A DNA stretch of 64,000 bases from Rhodosporidiobolus odoratus (GCA_034387635.1 JAOANU010000029.1:1-64000), one strand, 5' to 3'. Shown: positions 45,573 through 57,876, counted from the first letter of the stretch. Numbers and translations are program-made. Notes: generated by a model not told the origin, from the letters alone.

Positions 45573-46652
45573 GAGTGCAGCATATTAAGCAAACAGTAAC
45601 ATTCTGCGGTTCTTCTACCTTCTGTCCCTCAACCTACACCTCAAATCGCTTGCTTGCACGCTCGCAATGGACCCAAAGTCTATTCATGCCCCCACGTAGA
45701 TTTCGACCGTGTTCTGCTCCATTCTTGGAGCATTGCACCCCGTCCTCCTCGACAAGAAACGATCCATTCCGTAAACATATCCATGCCTGGACCATAGTCA
45801 AAAGCACGCTCATCCACATCCCCTTTCCCAGTGACCATCCTCGCTATTTCTCCAAATGCACTGCGCCCTTTTCAAACATGGCCACGATCGCCTCACACGC
45901 CTCCCCCCTCTTCCCTTCTTCCTATTCTTCCCTCCACATCAGAGTACTTTTCCTGCAAATCCAGAAGTCTTGTCAAGATCAAGATTACTCGACACAGGTG
46001 CTCGACGCAAGGGTTGCTACCAGTGTTGAGACGATCAAGCACAGGGGAGCCGGTTCAAGGTAAAATGCATAGCCGAACAAAACGGCGCAGCTCTTGTCCT
46101 GCCTCGGATGAACAGCACTGCCACCGGGGGTACCTCAGGCATCTGGAAAGCGAACAGAGCTTGCCCGGCCAGGCTAAGTATATAGCTGGATCTACGTTCG
46201 AGGGTAAAAATCACTGTCCCGCAAGCTCACACAGATCTGAGAGCCGTCTAAACGCAAGCAGCAGCTCAGCTTGTGTGATCTTCCCTCCAGCCTCTCACTC
46301 CCTAGAGGATCCATGATAAGAGGAAAGAATAGGTTGCAGCGAGTCACTACGGCAGAAAGAGAGAGGATGATGCGGCTATCAGAGGCCAGAAAATGCGAAG
46401 GATGTTTAAGGCGAAAGAACAATGGAGCACAGTAGAGGATTATATAGTACGAGAAGACGAGGAGGGGAAACCAGGGTAGAGACAATGCGGTTATAACGAC
46501 TAAGGATCAAGACAAAGGGATAAGCTAGACAATTAGGTGTGCAGTACGAAGATAAGTCCTGGTGGATGAGAAGAGGGGGAAGTACAACGAGAGAGAGGAG
46601 GGGGGGGAGGGGGGGAACTTGAAGAACGAAAAGAAAAAGGTGGACTCGGGCT
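45573..46652. other. Long intergenic region upstream of RAV1
   Basis: About 1.1 kb without a convincing gene. Frames of up to 162 codons on + (45575-46063) and shorter ones on - have no recognisable motifs and overlap each other. The region 45890-45950 is pyrimidine-rich. The end next to the following gene (46560-46625) is extremely purine-rich on +, with G runs of eight and seven (around 46600-46616). Confidence 0.45.
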
Positions 46653-47395
46653 TCATTGCTTGCCGGAGGCCGGCGGTGGTACGTCCACTCCCTCCTCCCA
46701 CAGCCTATCCTCCAGCTGCACTTGCACCAACCTATCGACAGCTTCCTCATCTTCTCCTGCTTGATCCCGTGCTTCGAGTAGCTGCGTACGCGCCAAGGCA
46801 TTGCCAGTGAGCTATATGCTGAGGTCGAAGAGCAATACGGGAGCAGCGAGAGAGAGAAAGAGAGAAAAGGACGCACTGCTGTTCCAATCCAAAGTTCCAC
46901 TTCCATCCCTACAACCTCCGCGACTCTCTCCCTAATCCTCTTCAAAGCCTCCTCCATCTGAACCTTCATCGCCTCTTCAACCTGCGCATCTACCGCAGAA
47001 GACATGGCTGCCACCTCGTCCGTATCAGACAAAATAGTTGGGGGGAGTAGAGGTTCGGTTGGCGGTTTTTCAGCAGGCGGCGAGGCTGCTTCGTCCCATT
47101 TTGCTCGGCCGTCCAGATTCGTCCGTGCCAGCTGTTGCTCGATCTCTTGCCCTACTTCCCCTTCGTCCTCTTCTGCTTCTTCCTCACAAAACTGAACCAC
47201 CCTAGCCATAAAATCCGCCTTAACCCCCCTCGCCTTGACCCGATACTCGTCCCTCAACTCGCCTTGTAACTGGGTCGTTTGACGCTTGACTTCGCGGGTG
47301 ATCAGTTGGGATAGGAGGGTCGAGGCAAGCTGGATGTTGCGAGGGGAGAGAGGGAGAGTGAAAGAAGGGGATGGGGTGATAGGTGGGGAGGACAT
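46653..47395 (-). CDS. Hypothetical helical protein, about 225 residues
   Basis: Not recognised. It starts MSSPPITPSPSFTLPLSPRN at 47395 and continues NIQLASTLLSQLITREVKRQ, LRDEYRVKARGVKADFMARV, an acidic patch (FCEEEAEEDEGEVGQEIEQQ) and VEEAMKVQMEEALKRIRERV. One 65-nt intron (46812-46876, GTGCGT...ATATAG) keeps the frame and leads to LTGNALARTQLLEARDQAG, then VDRLVQVQLEDRLWEEGVDV and the stop at 46653. The spliced length is an exact multiple of three (226 codons with stop), which supports the model. Predicted character is mostly helix/coiled coil with no signal or membrane segment. The frame extends upstream to 47620 but that part is low-complexity and an intervening 5' UTR is more likely. 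Confidence 0.6.
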
Positions 47396-48996
47396 GCTTG
47401 AGCAGCTGTAGGATGTCGAGCAGTGCGATCGCAGGTGAGCTCTGATACTACAAGGTGGAGAAAGACAGAAATGGTCAGTTTGTCTACGCGAGGTGCGAGA
47501 TGAGGGTGGGGGAACAGAAGCTTTATGTCCCCTCGCGCTGTTCAGCGGGGTACGGCAAGCAGTACCCGCTCCCTCGCTCTTCGACGGACGCAATGCCATC
47601 CCCTTGGACCGCCAACTCACTTTGCCCTGCGTATCCCGATGACAATATCCGCCAAAGGATCGCTGCGCGCGAGTAATATCCCAGAGTGGTAGCGCAATTG
47701 GAGCGTACCTTGCCAGCTATTTCCGACGCGTCAACTTATCCGTCTGAGGAATTGGCGTCAAATGCGTGAGGAGGGTGCGAGGAGGAGAAATCTACGACTT
47801 CGGCGTGCGCGGGGTGCTCAAGTCGTGTCGTGGGTTTGTAATGGTGTTTGCTAATATTGATAGCGTTTCTTACCAGTGTACGAAGCGAGCGACGGGTGAT
47901 GGGGCGAGGACCCGGCGGGAGGAAAGATCTGAATGGCTTCATCGCGCGGGGTTGCCAGAAGACTACTGATGGTGACACTACCTGAGTGCTGAGCTGTACG
48001 GAACATTGAACGAAAACTACGGACGAACGAGTCTCTCCGACTTTGTCTTTTTCCTCTTCATTTCATCCGACCTTTCTTGAGTGTCCCGTCTCTCCGCAAC
48101 CTTGTCTCAGGTGGCTGACACAGCGCTATCAGCCTCTGGACTTGTTCCGCGAGACCAATGATGTTCTACCGCATGGGCCATGGCTGTCCACTGTATTGCC
48201 ATGATAATGTACATTGTGCTTTGCTGCGCCAGGGCTACTCTGCACGAAGCTAGAATCATCTAGCTTGCGTGATGAGGTTTACCAGAGCTAAGGCGAGTGA
48301 GACAAGGCAAAGAAGCGGTGCCGAGCTTGCAAGAAGCCGCAACTGAGCCCGATTCGGGTTCTCCCCTCTTCACCGCTCGCAAATTGCGCCCCTCCCCAGC
48401 TGGTGAGTACGCCGTCTTTCTCTCTTCCTAGCTGCAGCCTCTGACTCCCACCTCACAGCACTGCGCCAAGTCAAGCCCCCCACCCCTTCCTCCTTGAGTC
48501 CCGCTTGAGAATCTCTTGCAACTCGAAGGTATGCCGCGCTCTGCTAGCTTCAGCCATACGGCCAGCTGACTTTCCTTCCTGTAGTCGTTTTCTAGCCCCT
48601 CACTCGTTGCTACTTCCCCCATTTTCTGCTCCTCGCTTGCTATTCCCTTTCTCACCCCTCCACTCTTCCACTTCTGCCCACCCTTTCGGCGCGCTTTTCT
48701 GGAATCGATCGGGATGACTGCTACTTGCCGGCTAGAGAAGGTGAATACCCAATACTTACATTCAACCTCCACTCTTGTTCCTCTCCCAGCCCCTCAGTTT
48801 TTCCTCTAAGCCAGATCAACGGATGCCCGACTGCCCTTGCAATCCTTCACTTGGGGGTAGAGGCCCATTTCCAGTCTGCTGCAGACAATTACTGCGCATC
48901 CAGTCCAAATATTGCTGAGGGACTGGGTGCTGCCGCACTACATGCTTTGAGCCGGCTGCTGGGTGGCTTGGGGATTTCGATACTTGAGGCTCCTAA

Positions 48997-49018
48997 GGGG
49001 GGGGGGGGGGGGGGGGGG
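48997..49018 (+). repeat. 22-base G homopolymer
   Basis: Uninterrupted run of 22 G residues flanked by ctaa and ctgg. Such runs can form G-quadruplexes and are also places where assemblies collapse or err, so the true length is uncertain. Confidence 0.9.
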
Positions 49019-49152
49019 CTGGTACAAGGTGTTCACGGTCACCTGTTTGGGGACAGTGGCTGATACTGGCTCACACAGCCAGTGCTGCCAACTAAAGGGG
49101 ACACAAGGCCAGGACAACACATATATACTAGCGGTAGAGTATGCCACCCAAG

Positions 49153-49287
49153 CCCGAGTCTCCTGAGCAACCCTGGCAGGTCCGGGAATATAGCCAAGTT
49201 TGGGGATGGGAACTTGCTCGGGGTTGGGACCCGAGCAGCCCAAGAGGTTCAGGCTCCTCCCAAACATGAGTTTGGCCGAGACTCGGG
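49153..49287. repeat. Nested inverted repeats
   Basis: The outer arms cccgagtctc (49153-49162) and gagactcggg (49278-49287) are perfect 10-bp complements. Inside lies a second perfect hairpin, tgctcggg (49215-49222) with cccgagca (49230-49237) around a 7-nt loop. No gene is attached, and no terminal duplications were found that would mark a MITE. Confidence 0.55.
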
Positions 49288-49789
49288 ACAGAAAGTTGAT
49301 TCCAGTGCACTTCTCAAAGTCTCCAGGCCTCTTCTACGATTGCTGAGGACACTATAGCAAGACTATCAGTTGCTCCAGACCTTTAGAAGCAAGGGTAGGC
49401 CAAAGAACAGCCTTTCTACCTTCATTTTTGCCTTTCTTGCTCGGGAAAACCCGCTTTTTCTGGCTCTGCTCTGGTGGGGATTTCTCGGGGACCGGGGCCC
49501 AAGCAGCCTCAGCGCTTGGAGGCTTGGACCCCGAGCCCCGGCAATCCCCAAGAGACCGGGCAGGCATACTCTAACCAGCAGGAAAGCATATTCAGGAGAA
49601 GATGGAAGAGACAGGCAAGCCCAAGCCTGGCACTGAGGTGCACAGGTTTTTTGCAAACAAGCGGTTCATCACAGAGCAAGAGGGGTCATTGAGGCACACT
49701 GTTTTCAGGCCTACAGAAAGATAGCAGAAAGTTTAATATGACCTCCCCAAAAACTGTTTTCAGCGTGGCATCTGTTGCCCTCTGTTGTG

Positions 49790-49855
49790 TCAATGCTGCC
49801 TATCAGCTCACATGCGCTGTCCTGAGAGATAAGATGGGAAAGCTAGATGTGTGGG
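49790..49855 (+). repeat. Diverged partial copy of array-unit sequence
   Basis: This stretch (tcaatgctgcctatcagctc...) aligns with the first bases of the array (tcaatgcttcctatcggctt..., 49890-49954) over about 65 bp at an estimated two-thirds identity, ending in similar ctxxxtgtgg motifs. It lies directly before the array and is much more diverged than any unit. Confidence 0.5.
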
Positions 49856-50083
49856 GAGACGACTCGGTGTACTTGGGCTGTCCGAGGCTTCAATGCTTCC
49901 TATCGGCTTACTTGCGCTGAGCTCATAGGTCAGCTGCTAGAGCTAGGGCTGTGGTGCAACCATCAACATCTCTGGGCTGTCATAAGTGCCGCCATGGAAT
50001 TTTGCAGTCCAATGTGTACACACTGCCCAGTGATCAACCGGCCCTGGAGGCCACTATGCATGGAGCTGTTATAGGTCAAGCAG

Positions 50084-50112
50084 ACGCTCATTATTGGAGA
50101 GCAAATGAGCGT
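50084..50112 (+). other. Conserved 9-bp hairpin in the array unit (first copy)
   Basis: The arms acgctcatt and aatgagcgt form a perfect 9-bp stem around an 11-nt loop. Units 1 and 2 have the C-G version of the second pair. Units 3-7 read atgctcatt and aatgagcat, a T-A pair, so the stem is kept. Unit 5 has one extra C in the left arm (near 56965). Confidence 0.65.
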
Positions 50113-50988
50113 GACAACAACAACATTGGGTGATACCTCGGTAGACAATACAGGCACCCTGGGGAGATGACAGGCAGCAAGTCACACAGCCTACCTGACC
50201 AGGATACATATGTCACACTGGGCACAACTATCACAACGGGCCGGGTGCAAAGTGGTGAACACGCTGGTCTTCAGAGAAGAGGTTGTGTTCATTCACAGCC
50301 TTCGAATCAGCTTCTCAAGCACAGGCAGTGGAGACCTTCTCATACACGATGGCTGGCATAGGTTTGGCTCACATCTCCTGCCTAGATACAGGTAGATCAG
50401 CTTCACCAACAGAGTCATGCTAGGAGACTTAGCAGGTATGTATGTGACAGAATGTGTTTTTCAAGCCATCTCTGCATGCCAATTTCCCTGATTCTGAAAC
50501 TCTCAAAGCTTGTCATACCTGGCATCTACATAGTACAGTGCACCTTTGCAGCACCCAAGGCTTGTACTCTTGCAAAAACCACCTGCAGCTGTGTGGTGCA
50601 AGCCAGGTTAACCTTCTCAGTCAGGGTTCCCTATACTGTCTGTTTGTCCCGTCCTGTCATCTGCCTGTCTCCAGTCCCCCCTGAGCACCACAGAGCACTG
50701 AGTGGTCCAGCCAGAAAAGCCTTACAGACGGTACATGCATCTTGGCAAGGAACAGCTGAAGGCAGGTTTCATATTGGCTCATTGTAGCAAGTTCACAGCA
50801 GCGCCAGGAGCTCAAGCGTCCTGTACAAGAGGAGACATACCACCTGAGAGCTTCAGGTGACTGACCCACGTCAATAGTGGAGCAAATATACAGTGTGTCG
50901 GTATGTACTAGCCAATTTACTGCACTTTACACTGCACTACTTTCTGGGTGATCATATAGACAACGCCCAGGTCTTGGTGGCACAGCTA

Positions 50989-51096
50989 GCCCTTATAGCT
51001 CAGTGGCAGAGCGCGGCACTCGTATCAACACCTGCACATCTTCGAGTGGTGAGTTGTTAGAAATGCCGAGGCCGGGTGTTCAATCCACCCTGGGCA
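50989..51096 (+). pseudogene. tRNA-Thr(CGU)-like pseudogene, array copy 1
   Basis: The 5' acceptor GCCCTTA, D arm, anticodon stem CGGCA/TGCCG, anticodon CGT, 38-nt intron, and T arm GGGTG-TTCAATC-CACCC are all intact. The 3' acceptor strand is TGGGC instead of TGGGGGC (two G missing), so it can form only a shortened, bulged stem. The internal A and B boxes remain. The next T-run (TTTTT) is at 51236-51240. Confidence 0.8.
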
Positions 51097-52710
51097 GTAG
51101 CCAAGCGCAGGCCTGCAAAACCTTTGAATCAATCTCTGTGTATATACTGCTGCGCACTGATAATAGCCCTATACAGGGCGGGTCATATCCTGCAACCAAC
51201 ATTAGCATTGTGAAGGACTGAAGCATAGTGAGCAATTTTTCTTATCACCCATCTGTCTGCGTTCTACAGTTCTTGAAGGCTCTCAAACAGCAGCATGTCC
51301 CTGCCTTCTGTCTGGTCTGATCTGCGTTTGTCATACTGCAGCAGTCTCCTTGCCTCTGTGACAGGTGCATGAAAGTGGGAGCAAATCCCGGTTAAGAAGG
51401 TCACATGGTCACATTTCACAGGCTTGTTGCTCTCTACATGCTGCCAAGCAACAAGCCCAACACCAGCTCTTCAAGCTGGGGAAATGTCCCGTAATGATTC
51501 TGGCAGCAGCAAGATAGAGCTTGACACATTGTCTTGCGGCCACACTTACGGGCTTATCGCTCCTGCAAATGTGCTGCATGACCAGGCACGGCAAGGCTTC
51601 AATGCTTCCTATCGGCTTACTTGCGCTGAGCTCATAGGTCAGCTGCTAGAGCTAGGGCTGTGGTGCAACCATCAACATCTCTGGGCTGTCATAAGTGCCG
51701 CCATGGAATTTTGCAGTCCAATGTGTACACACTGCCCAGTGATCAACCGGCCCTGGAGGCCACTATGCATGGAGCTGTTATAGGTCAAGCAGACGCTCAT
51801 TATTGGAGAGCAAATGAGCGTGACAACAACAACATTGGGTGATACCTCGGTAGACAATACAGGCACCCTGGGGAGATGACAGGCAGCAAGTCACACAGCC
51901 TACCTGACCAGGATACATATGTCACACTGGGCACAACTATCACAACGGGCCGGGTGCAAAGTGGTGAACACGCTGGTCTTCAGAGAAGAGGTTGTGTTCA
52001 TTCACAGCCTTCGAATCAGCTTCTCAAGCACAGGCAGTGGAGACCTTCTCATACACGATGGCCATGTACGATTGCTGGCATAGGTTTGGCTCACATCTCC
52101 TGCCTAGATACAGGTAGATCAGCTTCACCAACAGAGTCATGCTAGGAGACTTAGCAGGTATGTATGTGACAGAATGTGTTTTTCAAGCCATCTCTGCATG
52201 CCAATTTCCCTGATTCTGAAACTCTCAAAGCTTGTCATACCTGGCATCTACATAGTACAGTGCACCTTTGCAGCACCCAAGGCTTGTACTCTTGCAAAAA
52301 CCACCTGCAGCTGTGTGGTGCAAGCCAGGTTAACCTTCTCAGTCAGGGTTCCCTATACTGTCTGTTTGTCCCGTCCTGTCATCTGCCTGTCTCCAGTCCC
52401 CCCTGAGCACCACAGAGCACTGAGTGGTCCAGCCAGAAAAGCCTTACAGACGGTACATGCATCTTGGCAAGGAACAGCTGAAGGCAGGTTTCATATTGGC
52501 TCATTGTAGCAAGTTCACAGCAGCGCCAGGAGCTCAAGCGTCCTGTACAAGAGGAGACATACCACCTGAGAGCTTCAGGTGACTGACCCACGTCAATAGT
52601 GGAGCAAATATACAGTGTGTCGGTATGTACTAGCCAATTTACTGCACTTTACACTGCACTACTTTCTGGGTGATCATATAGACAACGCCCAGGTCTTGGT
52701 GGCACAGCTA

Positions 52711-52818
52711 GCCCTTATAGCTCAGTGGCAGAGCGCGGCACTCGTATCAACACCTGCACATCTTCGAGTGGTGAGTTGTTAGAAATGCCGAGGCCGGGTG
52801 TTCAATCCACCCTGGGCA
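52711..52818 (+). pseudogene. tRNA-Thr(CGU)-like pseudogene, array copy 2
   Basis: Same sequence as copy 1, with the same two-base loss in the 3' acceptor strand and array segment Y as its 3' flank. Confidence 0.8.
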
Positions 52819-54431
52819 GTAGCCAAGCGCAGGCCTGCAAAACCTTTGAATCAATCTCTGTGTATATACTGCTGCGCACTGATAATAGCCCTATACAGGG
52901 CGGGTCATATCCTGCAACCAACATTAGCATTGTGAAGGACTGAAGCATAGTGAGCAATTTTTCTTATCACCCATCTGTCTGCGTTCTACAGTTCTTGAAG
53001 GCTCTCAAACAGCAGCATGTCCCTGCCTTCTGTCTGGTCTGATCTGCGTTTGTCATACTGCAGCAGTCTCCTTGCCTCTGTGACAGGTGCATGAAAGTGG
53101 GAGCAAATCCCGGTTAAGAAGGTCACATGGTCACATTTCACAGGCTTGTTGCTCTCTACATGCTGCCAAGCAACAAGCCCAACACCAGCTCTTCAAGCTG
53201 GGGAAATGTCCCGTAATGATTCTGGCAGCAGCAAGATAGAGCTTGACACATTGTCTTGCGGCCACACTTACGGGCTTATCGCTCCTGCAAATGTGCTGCA
53301 TGACCAGGCACGGCAAGGCTTCAATGCTTCCTATCGGCTTACTTGCGCTGAGCTCATAGGTCAGCTGCTAGAGCTAGGGCTGTGGTGCAACCATCAACAT
53401 CTCTGGGCTGTCATAAGTGCCGCCATGGATTTTGCAGTTCAATGTGTACACACTGCCCAGTGATCAACCGGCCCTGGAGGCCACTATGCATGGAGCTGTT
53501 ATAGGTCAAGCAGATGCTCATTATTGAAGAGCAAATGAGCATGACAACAACAACATTGGGTGATACCTCGGTAGACAATACAGGCACCCTGGGGAGATGA
53601 CAGGCAGCAAGTCACACAGCCTACCTGACCAGGATACATATGTCACACTGGGCACAACTATCACAACGGGCCGGGTGCAAAGTGGTGAACACGTTGGTCT
53701 TCAGAGAAGAGGTTGTGTTCATTCACAGCCTTTGAATCAGCTTCTCAAGCACAGGCAGTGGAGACCTTCTCATACACGATGGCCATGTACGATTGCTGGC
53801 CTAGGTTTGGCTCACATCTCCTGCCTAGCTACAGGTAGATCAGCTTCACCAACAGAGTCATGCTAGGAGACTTAGCAGGTATGTATGTGACAGAATGTGT
53901 TTTTCAAGCCATCTCTGCATGCCAATTTCCCTGATTCTGAAACTCTCAAAGCTTGTCATACCTGGCATCTACATAGTACAGTGCACCTTTGCAGCACCCA
54001 AGGCTTGTACTCTTGCAAAAACCACCTGCAGCTGTGTGGTGCAAGCCAGGTTAACCTTCTCAGTCAGGGTTCCCTATACTGTCTGTTTGTCCCGTCCTGT
54101 CATCTGCCTGTCTCCAGTCCCCCCTGAGCACCACAGAGCACTGAGTGGTCCAGCCAGAAAAGCCTTACAGACGGTACATGCATCTTGGCAAGGAACAGCT
54201 GAAGGCAGGTTTCATATTGGCTCATTGTAGCAAGTTCACAGCAGCGCCAGGAGCTCAAGCGTCCTGTACAAGAGGAGACATACCACCTGAGAGCTTCAGG
54301 TGACTGACCCACGTCAATAGTGGAGCAAATATACAGTGTGTCGGTATGTACTAGCCAATTTACTGCACTTTACACTGCACTACTTTCTGGGTGATCATAT
54401 AGACAACGCCCAGGTCTTGGTGGCACAGCTA

Positions 54432-54539
54432 GCCCTTATAGCTCAGTGGCAGAGCGCGGCACTCGTATCAACACCTGCACATCTTCGAGTGGTGAGTTGT
54501 TAGAAATGCCGAGGCCGGGTGTTCAATCCACCCTGGGCA
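54432..54539 (+). pseudogene. tRNA-Thr(CGU)-like pseudogene, array copy 3
   Basis: Same sequence and same acceptor-stem lesion as copy 1. Confidence 0.8.
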
Positions 54540-56153
54540 GTAGCCAAGCGCAGGCCTGCAAAACCTTTGAATCAATCTCTGTGTATATACTGCTGCGCAC
54601 TGATAATAGCCCTATACAGGGCGGGTCATATCCTGCAACCAACATTAGCATTGTGAAGGACTGAAGCATAGTGAGCAATTTTTCTTATCACCCATCTGTC
54701 TGCGTTCTACAGTTCTTGAAGGCTCTCAAACAGCAGCATGTCCCTGCCTTCTGTCTGGTCTGATCTGCGTTTGTCATACTGCAGCAGTCTCCTTGCCTCT
54801 GTGACAGGTGCATGAAAGTGGGAGCAAATCCCGGTTAAGAAGGTCACATGGTCACATTTCACAGGCTTGTTGCTCTCTACATGCTGCCAAGCAACAAGCC
54901 CAACACCAGCTCTTCAAGCTGGGGAAATGTCCCGTAATGATTCTGGCAGCAGCAAGATAGAGCTTGACACATTGTCTTGCGGCCACACTTACGGGCTTAT
55001 CGCTCCTGCAAATGTGCTGCATGACCAGGCACGGCAAGGCTTCAATGCTTCCTATCGGCTTACTTGCGCTGAGCTCATAGGTCAGCTGCTAGAGCTAGGG
55101 CTGTGGTGCAACCATCAACATCTCTGGGCTGTCATAAGTGCCGCCATGGAATTTTGCAGTTCAATGTGTACACACTGCCCAGTGATCAACCGGCCCTGGA
55201 GGCCACTATGCATGGAGCTGTTATAGGTCAAGCAGATGCTCATTATTGAAGAGCAAATGAGCATGACAACAACAACATTGGGTGATACCTCGGTAGACAA
55301 TACAGGCACCCTGGGGAGATGACAGGCAGCAAGTCACACAGCCTACCTGACCAGGATACATATGTCACACTGGGCACAACTATCACAACGGGCCGGGTGC
55401 AAAGTGGTGAACACGTTGGTCTTCAGAGAAGAGGTTGTGTTCATTCACAGCCTTTGAATCAGCTTCTCAAGCACAGGCAGTGGAGACCTTCTCATACACG
55501 ATGGCCATGTACGATTGCTGGCCTAGGTTTGGCTCACATCTCCTGCCTAGCTACAGGTAGATCAGCTTCACCAACAGAGTCATGCTAGGAGACTTAGCAG
55601 GTATGTATGTGACAGAATGTGTTTTTCAAGCCATCTCTGCATGCCAATTTCCCTGATTCTGAAACTCTCAAAGCTTGTCATACCTGGCATCTACATAGTA
55701 CAGTGCACCTTTGCAGCACCCAAGGCTTGTACTCTTGCAAAAACCACCTGCAGCTGTGTGGTGCAAGCCAGGTTAACCTTCTCAGTCAGGGTTCCCTATA
55801 CTGTCTGTTTGTCCCGTCCTGTCATCTGCCTGTCTCCAGTCCCCCCTGAGCACCACAGAGCACTGAGTGGTCCAGCCAGAAAAGCCTTACAGACGGTACA
55901 TGCATCTTGGCAAGGAACAGCTGAAGGCAGGTTTCATATTGGCTCATTGTAGCAATTTCACAGCAGCGCCAGGAGCTCAAGCGTCCTGTACAAGAGGAGA
56001 CATACCACCTGAGAGCTTCAGGTGACTGACCCACGTCAATAGTGGAGCAAATATACAGTGTGTCGGTATGTACTAGCCAATTTACTGCACTTTACACTGC
56101 ACTACTTTCTGGGTGATCATATAGACAACGCCCAGGTCTTGGTGGCACAGCTA

Positions 56154-56261
56154 GCCCTTATAGCTCAGTGGCAGAGCGCGGCACTCGTATCAACACCTGC
56201 ACATCTTCGAGTGGTGAGTTGTTAGAAATGCCGAGGCCGGGTGTTCAATCCACCCTGGGCA
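56154..56261 (+). pseudogene. tRNA-Thr(CGU)-like pseudogene, array copy 4
   Basis: Same sequence and same acceptor-stem lesion as copy 1. Confidence 0.8.
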
Positions 56262-57876
56262 GTAGCCAAGCGCAGGCCTGCAAAACCTTTGAATCAATCT
56301 CTGTGTATATACTGCTGCGCACTGATAATAGCCCTATACAGGGCGGGTCATATCCTGCAACCAACATTAGCATTGTGAAGGACTGAAGCATAGTGAGCAA
56401 TTTTTCTTATCACCCATCTGTCTGCGTTCTACAGTTCTTGAAGGCTCTCAAACAGCAGCATGTCCCCTGCCTTCTGTCTGGTCTGATCTGCGTTTGTCAT
56501 ACTGCAGCAGTCTCCTTGCCTCTGTGACAGGTGCATGAAAGTGGGAGCAAATCCCGGTTAAGAAGGTCACATGGTCACATTTCACAGGCTTGTTGCTCTC
56601 TACATGCTGCCAAGCAACAAGCCCAACACCAGCTCTTCAAGCTGGGGAAATGTCCCGTAATGATTCTGGCAGCAGCAAGATAGAGCTTGACACATTGTCT
56701 TGCGGCCACACTTACGGGCTTATCGCTCCTGCAAATGTGCTGCATGACCAGGCACGGCAAGGCTTCAATGCTTCCTATCGGCTTACTTGCGCTGAGCTCA
56801 TAGGTCAGCTGCTAGAGCTAGGGCTGTGGTGCAACCATCAACATCTCTGGGCTGTCATAAGTGCCGCCATGGAATTTTGCAGTTCAATGTGTACACACTG
56901 CCCAGTGATCAACCGGCCCTGGAGGCCACTATGCATGGAGCTGTTATAGGTCAAGCAGATGCTCCATTATTGAAGAGCAAATGAGCATGACAACAACAAC
57001 ATTGGGTGATACCTCGGTAGACAATACAGGCACCCTGGGGAGATGACAGGCAGCAAGTCACACAGCCTACCTGACCAGGATACATATGTCACACTGGGCA
57101 CAACTATCACAACGGGCCGGGTGCAAAGTGGTGAACACGTTGGTCTTCAGAGAAGAGGTTGTGTTCATTCACAGCCTTTGAATCAGCTTCTCAAGCACAG
57201 GCAGTGGAGACCTTCTCATACACAATGGCCATGTACGATTGCTGGCCTAGGTTTGGCTCACATCTCCTGCCTAGCTACAGGTAGATCAGCTTCACCAACA
57301 GAGTCATGCTAGGAGACTTAGCAGGTATGTATGTGACAGAATGTGTTTTTCAAGCCATCTCTGCATGCCAATTTCCCTGATTCTGAAACTCTCAAAGCTT
57401 GTCATACCTGGCATCTACATAGTACAGTGCACCTTTGCAGCACCCAAGGCTTGTACTCTTGCAAAACCACCTGCAGCTGTGTGGTGCAAGCCAGGTTAAC
57501 CTTCTCAGTCAGGGTTCCCTATACTGTCTGTTTGTCCCGTCCTGTCATCTGCCTGTCTCCAGTCCCCCCTGAGCACCACAGAGCACTGAGTGGTCCAGCC
57601 AGAAAAGCCTTACAGACGGTACATGCATCTTGGCAAGGAACAGCTGAAGGCAGGTTTCATATTGGCTCATTGTAGCAAGTTCACAGCAGCGCCAGGAGCT
57701 CAAGCGTCCTGTACAAGAGGAGACATACCACCTGAGAGCTTCAGGTGACTGACCCACGTCAATAGTGGAGCAAATATACAGTGTGTCGGTATGTACTAGC
57801 CAATTTACTGCACTTTACACTGCACTACTTTCTGGGTGATCATATAGACAACGCCCAGGTCTTGGTGGCACAGCTA

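Larger units (their letters stand above)
47396..49884. other. Gene-free region before the tandem array
   Basis: About 2.5 kb with no recognisable protein gene. From about 48.1 kb the composition changes to the TG/CA-rich, CpG-poor type of the flanks. It contains a 22-G run, two inverted repeats near 49.2 kb, two loosely similar GC-rich patches (49210-49245 and 49480-49545) and, just before the array, a diverged partial copy of array sequence (49790-49855). Confidence 0.5.

Noticed and set aside
45575..46063. 162-codon + frame upstream of RAV1
   Set aside because: It is Ser/Thr/Pro-rich and motif-free, and lies in the RAV1 promoter region.
46406..47620. 404-codon frame as one long gene
   Set aside because: The 5' 75 codons are low-complexity and the 3' part reads through an intron with good splice signals. 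The 225-residue model at 46653-47395 fits better.
47736..47978. Small gene on the minus strand (MKPFRSFLPPGPRPITRRSL)
   Set aside because: A basic start and a possible splice donor exist, but the spliced product would be only about 35 residues with no recognisable family. Support is too weak to annotate.
51424..51783. 119-codon frame repeated in most units as a conserved gene
   Set aside because: It crosses the Y-X boundary, has no motif, and is broken by a single-base deletion in unit 3. Its repetition only reflects repetition of the DNA. The 111-codon frame is likewise broken in unit 5.
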